Source: Carnegiea gigantea
Lineage: Eukaryota; Streptophyta; Magnoliopsida; Caryophyllales; Cactaceae
Direction of reading: 5' to 3'
Assembly (NCBI GenBank): GCA_029747015.1
Contig: JAKOGI010001283.1
Coordinates: 161,001 to 225,000, forward strand
Length of the DNA: 64,000 nt
Position numbers and translations under genes: made by a program. The notes beneath the pieces were generated by a model. The model did not search any database. It had not been told where the DNA came from and saw nothing but the letters and a program-made list of their open reading frames with translations. Shown piece by piece: positions 35,871-47,983 of this stretch; position 1 is the first letter of the stretch, and each line of letters opens with the position of its first letter.

Positions 35871-36479
35871 TTTAATCAATCATCAACACCACTAATGACT
35901 TATATGATATTATCAACAACACTTGCATAATACTAAGTATCTATTTTTGGTTTCGCGTGTCTTTCAATCCTTATCGAGGACAATGTGACAGCATCAACAA
36001 TATTTATGTAAGGGTATTTATTTCTAATCTTTTATTTTTTTTATTCTTATTAAGGATAATTTAGTTAGAACTTTTAAGAAAAGTGTTATCTAATTATTAT
36101 TTTTTTATCATTTTAAAAAATTAAAAAAATGATAGTATCAACTATCAAGGCAAGACTTCGATAAAAAAAGCAAGATTTATACTGACTTATAAATCCTTCA
36201 TAGGAAAAATACAAGTTGGAAAAAATATATATGTACAGTAATAAAAGTACATATTATTAAGAGTATACAATAATTATCGTCTTAAAATTATAATCTCAAA
36301 GCATGTAATAGAGGACCATTATTACTAAAAAGGGAGACATGTTTTCTGAGACAAGATACTGCTGAAAAATAAGGGAATTCTAAATGTTAGAAAAGAGAGA
36401 TAAAAACAAGATGTGTATTGCATAGACTACATTATGAGTCTATTAAAAAAAAACCCTTATAAAATACTAGGGAAATAGG

Positions 36480-37040
36480 GGTGAGAAAAAAAATCTGAAA
36501 TTAAAAAGTTGAACGGGAAAATCGAAAAACTAATTAACCAGATCGATTTTTCCCAAAAATTTGGTTTGATTAACTAAACCGCAAATATTTTACGATTTTG
36601 ATTTTGCTTCGACCATTTAAAATTCAGTTAACTACATGATTAATCGAGACTAAAACTTTAATTTTTTTCAAAAAACTTAATTTTATATTAATCAAATGTA
36701 GATTTTATAATTGTAACAAGATAAGACTAACCTAGAGTAATGTGTAAATTTCACATTTGGTCTCATAAATAGCAAATTAAATTAAAAATAAGTGAAAATT
36801 GACAATTAATAATTTAAGTTAACGTTTAACTAGTAAACGAATCGAAAATCGGATTAACTAAATCGGAAATTTGGTTAACCGAGTGAATTTTTCGGTTCAG
36901 TTATGATTCATATTTTTGTCGAAAAAATTTAGTTAACTAAAAACCGACTAATTGAAAGTTTCCATTCGATTTTGGTTCATTTTTGCAATTGAAATTTTCG
37001 ATTAACCGATTCTAGCTAAACAAATTTTGGATTAATCGGC
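36480..37040. repeat. AT-rich repeat-like block with many AACCGA/TCGGTT words
   Basis: Words such as AACTAATTAACC, TTAACCGA, CGATTAACCGATT and GGATTAATCGG recur in both orientations over about 560 bases, suggesting a degraded foldback or other dispersed repeat. I could not find clean terminal repeats. Confidence 0.3.
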
Positions 37041-37218
37041 TGTAATCATCTTAGGGGAAATTACTTCATAAAGTAGTTTCAAATTGCTGTATAATTTCTG
37101 TTCAATCAAACGTGCCGGACCTCACCCACTCAGCTCAACCCGAATTCACAATCATTTGGCGTCCGCCGTGCCCGCCTCCACGGTGTCTTCCCCTTCTTGT
37201 TTTCTCTCCTCGGCACCA

Positions 37219-37227
37219 CTATATATA
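37219..37227 (+). promoter_or_regulatory. TATA box of the gene at 37642
   Basis: CTATATATA in a GC-balanced context about 420 bases upstream of the start codon. A pyrimidine-rich leader (TTTTCTTTCTCTTTCTTTC) follows at about 37320-37350. Transcription should begin roughly 30 bases downstream. Confidence 0.6.
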
Positions 37228-37641
37228 GAATCCTTAATCGCTCCTTAGAACCTTTCGAGTCGGGGATTTCGGGTTCGCACCGCGGAACCGCTTGCATTTC
37301 TGGATTGAAGACCTTCAGATATTTTCTTTCTCTTTCTTTCTTCTTCTCTTTCCTCCCTTCATGCTGACGTGCGGTTGTTGATTCTGATCTGGATTTTCTT
37401 TCTCGGAACTTTCTCGAACTTGTGGTATACAAACTTTAATCTCTTGATTGATTTGATCTAGGTATTAGGTTTTGTTGAATTTGACGATCTATTGGAAGGT
37501 TTCGAGGTTAAGATTGTGATTTGGTTTAAAATCTGTGAGAATCTGTAGTTGTTAGGGTTTCACATCTTTGGAGATAGTTGATTCTTGGGTCATTCAATCC
37601 AGACTTTGAATTTGTTTCAAATTCACTTTCTGATATCTGCC

Positions 37642-40600
37642 ATGGCTGATCGTAAGAGGCAAGATTCTATGGACGACGCCGATGAGGTTTTCCGTACCGA
37701 TGAGGTGTCGAGGACCGTCGGATCTGAATCCGAGAATGACAGGGTTAACGGCGAGAGCAGTGGCTCAGGGAGAAGGACTGGTTTGGCGGATCGATTGAGC
37801 GAGATTCTGGTGGAGGATGGCGACGGTGATCTGTTGCTTCAGCAAAGTGAGAGGGAGAATTACTTGTTGCAGTGGTTGCAGGCTCTTGATTTGCAGATCA
37901 TGGGGGCTTGCCGTGCTGCTGAGAGGCTCAAGCCTTTACTCAAGGTCAATGCCTCAACCGGTGCCGCTGAAGACCGCCTTCTTGCTCAGCTTAGCCAGGT
38001 TCGTCCCCTCGATGATCTTTTTCAGCAATTACTTGTCTTGAGGATGACTAGTAGGATGAAATTGGGAGATTCAGATATAGGTGGAAGTCAATGAAGATGA
38101 GGTTTTTTTTCGTGTTAAAGACTTTTGAAAAAAAATAAATTGAAAGGATAGAAAAGATAGCAAATAGTAATATATTGGGTTTGGATAGACATAGATATTA
38201 GTAGGAAGAAGTTCGTAAACGATTCATGAAATAGAGTAGTGTTAAGAAATTTTGTAGCAGAAAGATGCATGTTTGCAGATATCTTCACTGGTGGGGTCAA
38301 ATGTTTAGTATCTAAGTCTATGTTATCATGATTCATGAGGAAATTGAACCTTCATTCGTATTCTGTGTTTTTCAGCTGTTTCTGTCCAGAATGTTTGCAG
38401 AATAGTTCTGGCCTTCTAGGTTACTTGGTTAAGCGTTTGTCAGCTGTCCCTGTCCAGTTTTCTAATGTTTCATTATTCTTTGTTGTGAGCAGCACTTTGA
38501 GGCATCTGAAGTTGGACTGCTTGCGAGGTGCCTGTGTGTCCCCCTTGTTTCCATGCGCGTGGGGAAGATTGTGAAGCGAGGAACATTATTGTGCCCAACT
38601 TCTGTAAGGTAATTGAATGTAAAATTTTCTGTTCACTATTTGATTTCTTGGTTTGTGAAATTGCTTAGCATTAGAGCTTTGAAATGCCGGATTTGATGTC
38701 TCTTTGCTATGGTATGTTGCGGTTATGTTTTACATTTAGGTTTGTGTCTTATCTGTAGCGTTGTTCACTGCCTTTTTTTTTTGGGGTTGGTTTTATCAGC
38801 CCCTTGTTATTAGTTGTGTCGCAACACATAACTTGTCTGGTTCAAATGACTTATAGTTGTCTTATTCAAGGTGAGATATATTAAAAGTTAAGTCATGCAT
38901 GTTTGATAATAGAGGAACTTCAGGAAGAAAGCGGGAGATGATGTTCGCGGAATGATGTATGTACTGAGGCTTCTATGTCCAAGTTGAAGTAAGAACTTTG
39001 GTTATAATTTGTGTCTTTTAAACATTCCTAAGTATAAATTGGAGTGGTCGCTGTGGATGCTTTTGTTCTTATCGTTAGAGACTCCCCAACTATGGTCTCT
39101 GTTTGCCTTCTTACTTCTAGTTAGTTATCTTGTCATGAAATAATGTGCCTAACATGTTATGCTCTGTGATTTATTGCATTGCAAGATATTCTTTCTTGTC
39201 TATATATCTTGTTCCGTTATTGTCATGCTTCTCTGTGTTTATTTATAATTGTTTTCATCTCCGGATGCATGCGCAATTTAATATCTTTTACAGGATGTTC
39301 TGACGTTTTGATGGGATCAACATATTGGAAATACATCCATGTTAAAATAAAATCCAGGTGGAGTGTGTTTTAGATGCCATTATTCTTGTGTTATTTCCTT
39401 ATCCAATATATTAGAAGTAATACGAAGCCTTCAAAAGTTGTGTATTTAATTTATAGACCTGGTTTGTACTGTTTACTGTTCTGCTCAAGGATGTTACTCT
39501 ACTGACTATCAGAAGAGTCAGGTTAGTTTGACAGACCTTAACTTTTTCACTACATCTTGAATATGATAACAGTTGTGGCTAGGTGCTGCATTTGGCGGGG
39601 ATTCGCAGCAAAGGATGGTGGACTGATGCCGCCCCTTAAGCTTTTATTTTTGCATAATAGTTTTTATGATTGTTTTGCAGTGCTCTTGTAAGTGGTTTGG
39701 TAACTTTGGGATTAACTGAAATGTTCAGATTGGACCCCTTGCTGTAGTTATGAGCTAATACCTCTAATTGTTATCTTGCTCTTAGAATCTCTGATTTCTT
39801 CATTGTTAATGTGAATCACTCTGTATTGATGTCGCGATTATTTAAGTTGAATATGTTAATTTCAGACAAGGTGTTTTGTTGCTGAGAGGTTATTGTCTAA
39901 TTTGTTCTGTTAAACTCATATGGATGAGAAATGCTCATCTAAGTTTTAGGTGTTGAATAGGATTGCAGGTCGTGTATTTTAGATTAATGATGGTGACAAT
40001 GTTCATCCTTCCAAATGAAGATATCTTTTGACTTGTAGGTAAATTGGGCGTATCTATTATGACCTCTCTAAGAAGAAGTGAAGGTAGTTTCACACTCTTG
40101 ATATATGATATGCTTGCTTGGTCCCTAGTATTAGGATGAGTTGATTTACTGTGGTTGTGTATTCTTTCAAGCTTCTAAGTTGTCTTATTACAGCTTCCTT
40201 ATTATCCTGATTAGTTTCACGTTTCCATTTGAAAGTTATAAATATTTTAGGCCTTGTTCTTTTTGTTGGTAAATTCCAAAATACTGACCTCAACCCACTT
40301 CAACTCACTTTAACCCACTTTCACTATTTTAACCAAGTTTAATTTATCACATGAAAAAAAATTCAACCTACTTTCACTATTTTAACCAAGTTCAATTTAT
40401 CACATGAAAAAAATTCAATCCACTTTAACCTACTTCAATCCACCTCAACCTATTTCAACCCACTTCACCCTTTTATTCATCCCAATTTACCCACGAAAAG
40501 AATAGGCCCGAAGTATTATCATTTGTTGTGGGTATGTACTTGATACTGCTTACACTATCAATGTTGTTATGTCCTTGATGTGCACTGGACTACCTTGCTT

Positions 40601-43293
40601 TTGTTGTTTTTAGTCTGTTTTCTTGGTTTGCTTGGGTATTTGCATAACAGAGCATGGGGGCATTGTTGAATAGGAGTCTTTTACACTCGTCTTTGTTGCT
40701 GTGTAGAGATTTGGTCCGGTGGCAGTACAGGATTATAATGGGGTTGTTTATTGATGTGGAAAATAATTTTATGCTCAAAATGGGCCATTTATCACTCTTA
40801 TGACGTTGCTCTTATAGTACGACTTTGGGGCATCCCTTCAGCATTTGCTGTAGGGATTTTGTAATCTGGCCACACCCATCTTCTAGGAACCAAGCTGTAA
40901 GTATATATCTCAATTTCCATGAGAAATATATAGAATACAGTCTGTTAACATCTTAGGCTGTTTTTTCCCTTTCACTCCGTGAGGAGGGGGATTTCTCAGG
41001 CTGAGATAATGGGGCTCCTGGAGCAGTTCCTGAATGTGGGCTTATGCTGACACATATTGTTGGCACGGTGTAATAATGACACTCGAGAATACTGTTAGGA
41101 TTACCTAGAAACATTTGGCGTATCGGCTGTATTAAGTTTTATATATTTGAGAAAGAATACTCTTTTGTAGCAATCTATCTGCTTCAACTGGTGAGGTATT
41201 TTCCAAAGAACAGTACTTTGTAAAACAATCTATATGCTTTGACTGGTGAGATAACTCTATTCTGTCATCCTATGAGCTTACAAGTTGCACATGAACATCT
41301 CAATCACAAAACTATAAAAATTGCGGAAAGTTGCAACTAATAGTCAGTCCTGTCAATATGATGTTCCTCAATTTTCTCATTCATTACCAAAGGTCACTGA
41401 TGTGGTAGATCTCATTTCCTGCGTGTAATCCCTGCCTTCGTCTATCGACAGATGTGTTTTCATGCCTGAAATAGCTTCACATTTACAATCATATGGTTTA
41501 ATGTATTACCTGACGATGTTTTGTTGTGATATTGGTCACTTCCTTGTGTCGATTTTCTTTGTCACTTGAATGGGCCTGCTTTTTTGCTTATATTTTGCAC
41601 TGTTCTGGGTAGATGCAAAAATTTTTTCAAATGTCAAGTTGTTTCTGTTTTTCTCAGGGGAAATTTGAACCTTACCCTGCTGCCATCATCTGATTTGCGC
41701 ATCACTTTTGTGGGGGATGATGGCCGCACTCAGAGACTGGCAACTTTATGTGACATTTCTGAGTGTTCTTCGGCGGAAGTTGAGGAAATCCCTGCAGACC
41801 AGTCAGGTCGATCATTCCTAGTGAAAGTTCCTGATGGAGAAACTTTCTACTTCTGGTGCTCGGAGAAGTCAAAGCTTCTTGGACGTGACTTACTTTCAAA
41901 GGTAACGATAACAACCGCACATACTGTGTTTGTAATTATGTCTTCATCATACCAACTAAATTGGTTCCTCTCTGGTTGTCAGATAAAGGATTTGCTTAAG
42001 ACAAAACCATCTTTGGCTGCATTAACCGGTATTAGTGAATCACGTCTTGAGTGTTTTGCAACCCATCTTCGTGGCTATCTTGTTGGCCCAAATGTGAACA
42101 AAACTCAAGCAGGTGCTGCAAGTTTATCTTCTACTTCAATGGACGTAGAGCCAGCGGATCCGGCATTGGGTCTCAATACACAGTCGACCTCAATTTCAGG
42201 AAGGCCTTTACGTGCTCGACAGAGTGGTGGTCAGTCATTGAAGGGGCATGCACAATATCAGGGTATTCTAAGTCCGAGGTCTAGCTCATTTAAAGAAGGG
42301 GGCCCGAGACCCCTTTCTTCCTTTAGAAATGCTTCAAAAGAGAGGCTAAGGCGTCGTGGAGATATCTGTCTTCCTGCTGTTGATAGTTCACTTGTAACAG
42401 ATGCAGTTGTGAACCTTTCTGAGAATGGGAAACACTTAGAAGTTTCTGGAAGTATGTCTTCTCCATTGAGCTTTCTTGAATCACTGGGGGAGAAGCACCC
42501 TTCTCCACTCCCTTCTGCATCATCACAGTTTCCTCCCATCAGCTCTCTCTTCTCCCCATACTATTGTTGGTGCCCTCCTTGCACTTTCCCGATCACGTCA
42601 GTGGCTCAACTCCCTAGCCTATCAACAGAACCTTTCTCTCCGCCGCCGTTGCCATCCTTCTTAGCTGCTACTGGACCGCCCACCTTGTGTACTCAAATTC
42701 CTCCACTTGATCTTGCAGCTATCCCCCCTCTAGAGTTTCCAACCTTGGTATCGGATCCTTTGTCACGACTTCCTTTCTCAAAGCAAAGCTCACAGCAGAT
42801 TCCTACATTTGTTCCTCTAATGTGTGACCCCATTGTCCACATCCCCATTGTTGATGTTTGCTCTTCAGGCCAAGGTTACCTTGTTAGTGCAGGGCCTGGC
42901 CTTGCAACCAATATCCCGCCACTGCATCCCAAGCTGGTGGGCCCAATGATGCCTGAGAGTGAGTCAATTGTGGAGAAAGGTGCTAGAGAGACTTTGAGGC
43001 TGTTGATTGCCAATTCGGGGAGCCAACCCTCTGCTTCATTGATGGAAGTTTTGCCTGCAGTCCTCAACGAGGACAAGAAAGGTGTTGTAGTAGCTGGGAG
43101 CCGAGGTCTCTATAGTGGTACCAGCGATGTTGGTGCCATTGTGAGTAGCTTTGCGTCTGTTGGATTGTCCTCAATATCTGAGAGGCCGATGAAAGTCGAG
43201 GGCTGTGGTGGCTCTTCAGATGTCCTTGAGCAAACATCAAGTGGGCTGGATCTCCAGGACTCTTCATTCATGTCCGAGGAGAATGACTGGTAA
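37642..43293 (+). CDS. Plant protein of unknown function with a weak Rpn13/Pru-like segment
   Basis: Four exons: 37642-37998, 38493-38608, 41658-41901, 41983-43293, all GT..AG, giving 675 residues. The start GCCATGGCT is in strong context; upstream frame extension has no ATG. Residues 1-60 are charged and low complexity. 60-119 look helical (NYLLQWLQALDLQIMGACRA). 120-158 continue HFEASEVGLLARCLCVPLVS. 159-239 (NLTLLPSSDLRITFVGDDG, then IPADQSGRSFLVKVPDG and FYFWCSEKS) resemble the PH-like Pru fold of the ubiquitin receptor Rpn13, but this is only a loose likeness. 240-275 (IKDLLKTKPSLAALTGISES) is helical. The rest is a long Ser/Pro-rich, probably disordered tail ending SSFMSEENDW. I recall similar uncharacterised proteins in other plants, so the gene model is firmer than its function. 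Intron 2 (3 kb) carries a MITE; intron 3 is only 81 bases. Confidence 0.85.
40249..40510. mobile_element. MITE in intron 2 (38609-41657) of the gene at 37642
   Basis: Termini GGCCTTGTTCTTTTTG...GGTAAATT and AATTTACCCACGAAAAGAATAGGCC are inverted repeats of about 25 bp with a few mismatches. Inside, a 53-bp unit beginning CTTTCACTATTTTAACCAAG is duplicated in tandem (40318 and 40371). The ends share the GGCCTRTTC word with the MITE at 32636. No coding capacity. Confidence 0.7.
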
Positions 43294-44680
43294 TTGAAGC
43301 AAGTAATGGCTGTTTTCGTTGTTTTGTATATCCCTTTGGTGCTGGAAAAGAAAAGTAGAAGAAATGTAGATATCTAGCTTGTTTAGGTTTTCATGCTCAG
43401 AAATGTAATTATGTTTCTGGTTCATCCTCTTTTGTTGAAAAGCCATTGATGAGAGTGTAAATGGATATTGATTATCTGTTTGGTCTTCCATTTGCTGATA
43501 TTTATGATCTTCATGGTGTCATATTCACTTTTAATGGTCCATTGATTGTTGGTACAATTTGTTTGGAGCTCATCATATAATTACAGGTACATTTGGCCAA
43601 GGGCACAAGATGGATGTAAATGACAAAGCTTGTGTCATACTCATGCGAGAGTACAAGATATCTTCATGTTTAGCTATGTAGTCTGGCTTAGGTGCATTAC
43701 ACATTGGTACAATGTAGGTAACATGGATTGGAAAAATATCATATAATGCCTCACTTGGACTGGAGTAGAAAGGGCTTTTTGTTTGTTAGATTCGCCCTTC
43801 AGGTCAGGCTTTCATAATGGAAAATACTTAAAAAAAAAAAAAAAAGAGAGAGGAATCCATCTTCACTGGCAAAGCCCATTGGGCTGTCCGTACAATAACA
43901 GTGGATCAGTTATGGCGACTTGACGATCTTTTATACTTTAATGGCAATCACCTCCCCTTACTTTATGATCATTGATTGTGAAGAGCCAAATATCAAACTG
44001 GCAACTGTTACAATGTCCCCCTTTCGTAGTTATTGCAATTCAATTATGCAAACCGCTGTCCTCTTTTGTTGGCTGAGAGAATGCCTGGTTTTTGCCACAC
44101 TATACGGGACCAGATATTTACTGTATGTACCGTATATCAGTGTATCACATCATTGAATATATCAACCAATAATGCACATTGCCTTAAATTCCTTTCTTTT
44201 TGCTTCGTGCAACTCTCTGTATGTGCGGCTAAGATGGTATTCTCTCAGAATTTTTTTATCTTTTTTTTGGGGGCCCCAGGGGGGGTGATTATGATGTGGT
44301 GACTAAGTCCCACACTCATACACCCCCTAAAGCCATCAATTTAGGGGTCGGAATGGAGGGGACTTGTTTGGATTAGGATCGTACTATTATAAAGTAGGTC
44401 CGGTTAGGTCATGGTTGATACATTAATGACATGTGTTGGATCAGACTTTTCTATGAAAATAAATAAATCTAGACAGAATCAACCCATAAATGATTCACGT
44501 TAAAATGAAGCAAACTTACACAAAATATTTATATAATAATCATTGTTATATGTGAAGAGTTGATAATAAACTTAACTAAGTGTATATATAAATAAGTGAG
44601 ATAACAAAATTAATAAAAATATCAAATCATTAAACGGACTATTGATGAGTCCACTCGTCCTCACCCATTAATATACTTTA
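43294..44680. other. 3' UTR and intergenic DNA
   Basis: The 3' UTR of the preceding gene probably ends near 43400-43500. After that no gene is seen. Features are an A17 tract (about 43830-43846), a G run near 44268-44286, and an AT-rich stretch at 44450-44640. Confidence 0.45.
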
Positions 44681-44689
44681 GCCACATAA

Positions 44690-45400
44690 ATGGATAAACA
44701 CTCAAAAACTCTCAAATGCATCCCCTATTGCTTCCATAGCATAGTGGCTATTAATGAGTTCACCTATTACATGGAGGAGGCCAACCAGCGGCCTAGAACG
44801 AGCCGCCAGCGACGTGAGTTGGACATCGAAACTGTTTCATCGAACAGAAGAAGATGCAACCAAAAGATGGCGAAATTCAGGCTAAAATCGCTAGCGCTGG
44901 CCACAATGAGACATCGGGGAGCGGCAGTAGGTAGAGACATTGGCGCCGGCTGACTAATGGGGTCATTGGGGGGGGGGGGAAGGGTGACTGTGCGTAACAG
45001 AGCGTCGGGAGAGGAAGGGTCACTGCGCGTAACAGAGCTAACAATTTACCTTTGGATAATGCTCACAGTCGCTCGATCTATGTTGGGAAGTTCACCTTCC
45101 AAGTACCAAGTTGTGGATCCTCTATAGAAGATGATGAAGGGATTGATAGTTTCTTACACCCTTTAAATGGTCCTCTCGAAATGGAACTTCAACTCCATGA
45201 AAAAAGTGAGAGATGTAAACTTTCCAGCGTGGGTAAGAAGAGTGGCAGCAAAAATTCAAAGTCAAATCATAATTCACCCACCCCCTACTGAAATTGTGAA
45301 AGAAGTTTTGGATTTAGAAAAAAATTTGGTATTTCTGTTATTGGTGATGAGACCCCGACAATTAGAAGAATAACAAAAAGCATAAGAAAAAGAGTTGGAA
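44690..45400 (+). pseudogene. Unrecognised short frames in a GC-richer patch
   Basis: 44690-44953 reads 87 codons with Arg-rich content (possibly only from internal TTG/GTG-type or ATG starts). 45052-45291 reads MDNAHSRSIYVGKFTFQVPS... for 79 codons, and a second frame (VLSKWNFNSMKKVRDVNFPA...) overlaps it up to 45373. The two may be parts of one frameshifted coding sequence, but I recognise no family. A roughly 39-base segment containing GCGTAACAGAGC is duplicated at 44979-45046 and a G run sits at about 44968-44980. I treat it as a possible gene or transposon remnant. Confidence 0.25.
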
Positions 45401-47653
45401 AGCAAATGACAGACTAGAGACTTACATTCTTAGCCTAGCTTCACGTCAATAGATGACTGTTTTAGTTGATGTTGAAACTTGTGACTTGTATGCATTTATT
45501 TGTTTGTGATTTACAGTATCTAGGATGTAGTAGCTGTTTCTGAGTTGTGTAGTGACTGTTTTTTGTCTTTCTTTTTTACTGTAAAGTTGTGTCCAACTAA
45601 ACAATTGGAAAAAAAGACTTCTTGAGACATTCATCTAGTAACATTGAAAATGGACATTTTTTTTCCCCTTTTTGGAGATTTGAGGCAAATAATTTGACAT
45701 GGCAGATTTTGATGAGAACAGAGTTTAGGATGCCTTTTTTCCTTATGCAAACATGGGATGTCCCATAAATTTCTCTATGAAGAAATTGTCGCACGTAAAC
45801 AAAGTGGCGACACTTGACCAACCATGGTGGCCCATGAAAAAGGAGAGCGGCTAAGAAGGTGAAGGGGATGGAGGACCCCCACTATGTGCGTCAGAGTGAG
45901 AGACATGGAAAAGGCGCAGGGATTGAAGAGTTGTGTTGATTATGGAAAATAACAGGTAAAATCTTATTTAAGAAATAAGTGAGGGGGCTGATGGAGAGCT
46001 TAATTTAATTAGGCAACTGAATATTTAACGATTAAATTTTATCTTTCATGTAAAATTTTCTTAGATAAGATTTTATAAATTAATAGATTTAGATTTTTTT
46101 TTTATATATCCATCAGTCATGGGGCCATAATTAGCAAAACCGTTTTAAAAATTGAAGTCATGCAATAGAAAGAAACAAAAATCTTTATTTAGATTTGACG
46201 ACCACCACACAAATTCTTAATAAAACCCCTAATTTGTAGAGAGCCAACACTATTAAGTAATTAATTTAAATATAATTAATAAATCTTTACAATTAGTAAT
46301 TTGATTTTGTGCCTGATTTAATTTTTTTTTTAATTCCTCAACCATCAGTCCTTACATGAAAAACAAAATTGATAGTTTTTCCCACATGCTTGATTTTCTG
46401 CTCCCTCCATTTTTCTGCACTTCTCTTTGCTTTCCTTGTCCTACAGACAATCATGCAAGCAAAACTGTCAGATTTTAACAGGACTGGATGACCTATGAAA
46501 TTCGGATGTATAATCTAGTTTAGGACCAAAAGACAACATCAATAAATGAGATAAAGACATGCACGAAGGCAAATAATATAGAAATTTACGCAATTTCTGA
46601 AAAATTTAGCTAACCACAAACTATAATATCGGTACAATTTTGTCAAAAAGAACACATATGTTATAGATTAATTTCATGAACGCAACGGGTATTTTACTCA
46701 AATTTTGATGAGAATTATGTTGTAATTATCAAAGGTGGAGGAATTGGGGCCCTTGATTCTTACGTACCATAAATACAATGAAACTGGAAACCCTTCCAAA
46801 TCATGGGATCATTCTCATTATAGTAATTTCCCACCCTAAATTCCCTAGTTTTTTTTGTTTCATACATGGCAAGTGGCAAGTGTAAGACTTACGATTTTGT
46901 ATACAAAATTTTAAAAATTTTCTGCTACATAACATGTACCCAAATACCCTAGCTCTTAATTACAAAACAAATATCTATGGTAAAAGGTCCATCTAAACTA
47001 GGCATTAAGAGGTCTAGTATTGCAAGTTTATATCTGACTTGCAGATTTATTAAGAGACTGATTCTATTGCACTCTCTGTCGATTCAAAACCATTCATTGT
47101 TTAATTACTATTTTATAGAAAGAAGGTAGAGGATAACTCAGAAAGAAAAATTCTATTATATTGTTCAATATTAAAAGAAAAAAAGAGTCCAAAATTTATT
47201 TCGTCAGTTGCCTTAAAAATAGAGATATAATCCATTCCTTGCTTAATTTGTTCCATAAAAAAAAATGTGGACTCGAACAAACTTCACGGGACATCCAAAA
47301 GTGGTCCATGATTAATGTGGCTAGGCAACATGCTTTTTAGCATCATGCAATAGGCAATTCAGATTAGAGTTGGGAATGTCTAACTTAACACGATAACGCA
47401 ATACGAACCTGATTCGAAGTTACTGAGAGAAACCCGAATCCCACCCGAACCGAACCTATTTCGACCCGAAGCCGACATGATTAGACCATTTAGCATGAAA
47501 ACATGTTATCTTTCAATTTAAGGCAAATCTAGGCTATTTTTAACACCGACACGAAATTGACCTGTTCATCAAATCGGTCGATCCGACCCAGCCCGTTTCT
47601 TAGCTTTAATTCAGATATCTTTCTTTGTACCATATGCAATAAGGAGGAACAAG
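45401..47653. other. AT-rich intergenic region
   Basis: No gene seen. 46000-46340 is very AT-rich. 47370-47600 is richer in ACCCGAA/CCGAACC words, a kind of degraded dispersed repeat seen widely in plant intergenic DNA. Confidence 0.45.
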
Positions 47654-47970
47654 TGTTAGCCGACCCTAATTATATTAGGGTTAACGGCTACATAAGTCAT
47701 CTAAGTAATGGTGCTTATATAACCTAAACCTATATAAAGAGAGGTTTAGGGAATAAGTTCAGATAAGTTACACTAACCCTAAACTAAACTCTCCCATCTC
47801 TCCCTCTCTCTCACGACTGCCTCACCATCACCGGAGGTTCGGGTCTGGGACGTGGATTCAACGGTGACACTAGTAGCCACCGATTGATTGCTCGTATTGA
47901 TTCGTGAGTGATTTCCGAGCAAAGATCATTTACTTCCGCATTGCTGAGGTATGTCCTTTATTAATCAACA
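47654..47970 (+). mobile_element. LTR with adjoining primer site, probably Ty1/copia
   Basis: 317 bp starting TGTTAGCCGACCC and ending AATCAACA. It has a TATA box (CCTATATAAAG, about 47728-47738) followed by a pyrimidine-rich CTCTCCCATCTCTCCCTC stretch. The next bases resemble a tRNA-iMet primer site. A second LTR is not present in the window, so this is either a truncated element or one interrupted by the nest beginning at 49077. Confidence 0.6.
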
Positions 47971-47971
47971 G

Positions 47972-47983
47972 TGGTATCAACGT
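47972..47983 (+). other. Primer binding site, tRNA-iMet type, degenerate
   Basis: TGGTATCAACGT one base after the LTR. The first eight bases equal those of the usual TGGTATCAGAGC site; the rest differ. Confidence 0.5.

Noticed and set aside
37585..37641. Upstream extension of the unknown gene by 19 codons
   Set aside because: It begins at TTG; the ATG at 37642 has an excellent context (GCCATGGCT).
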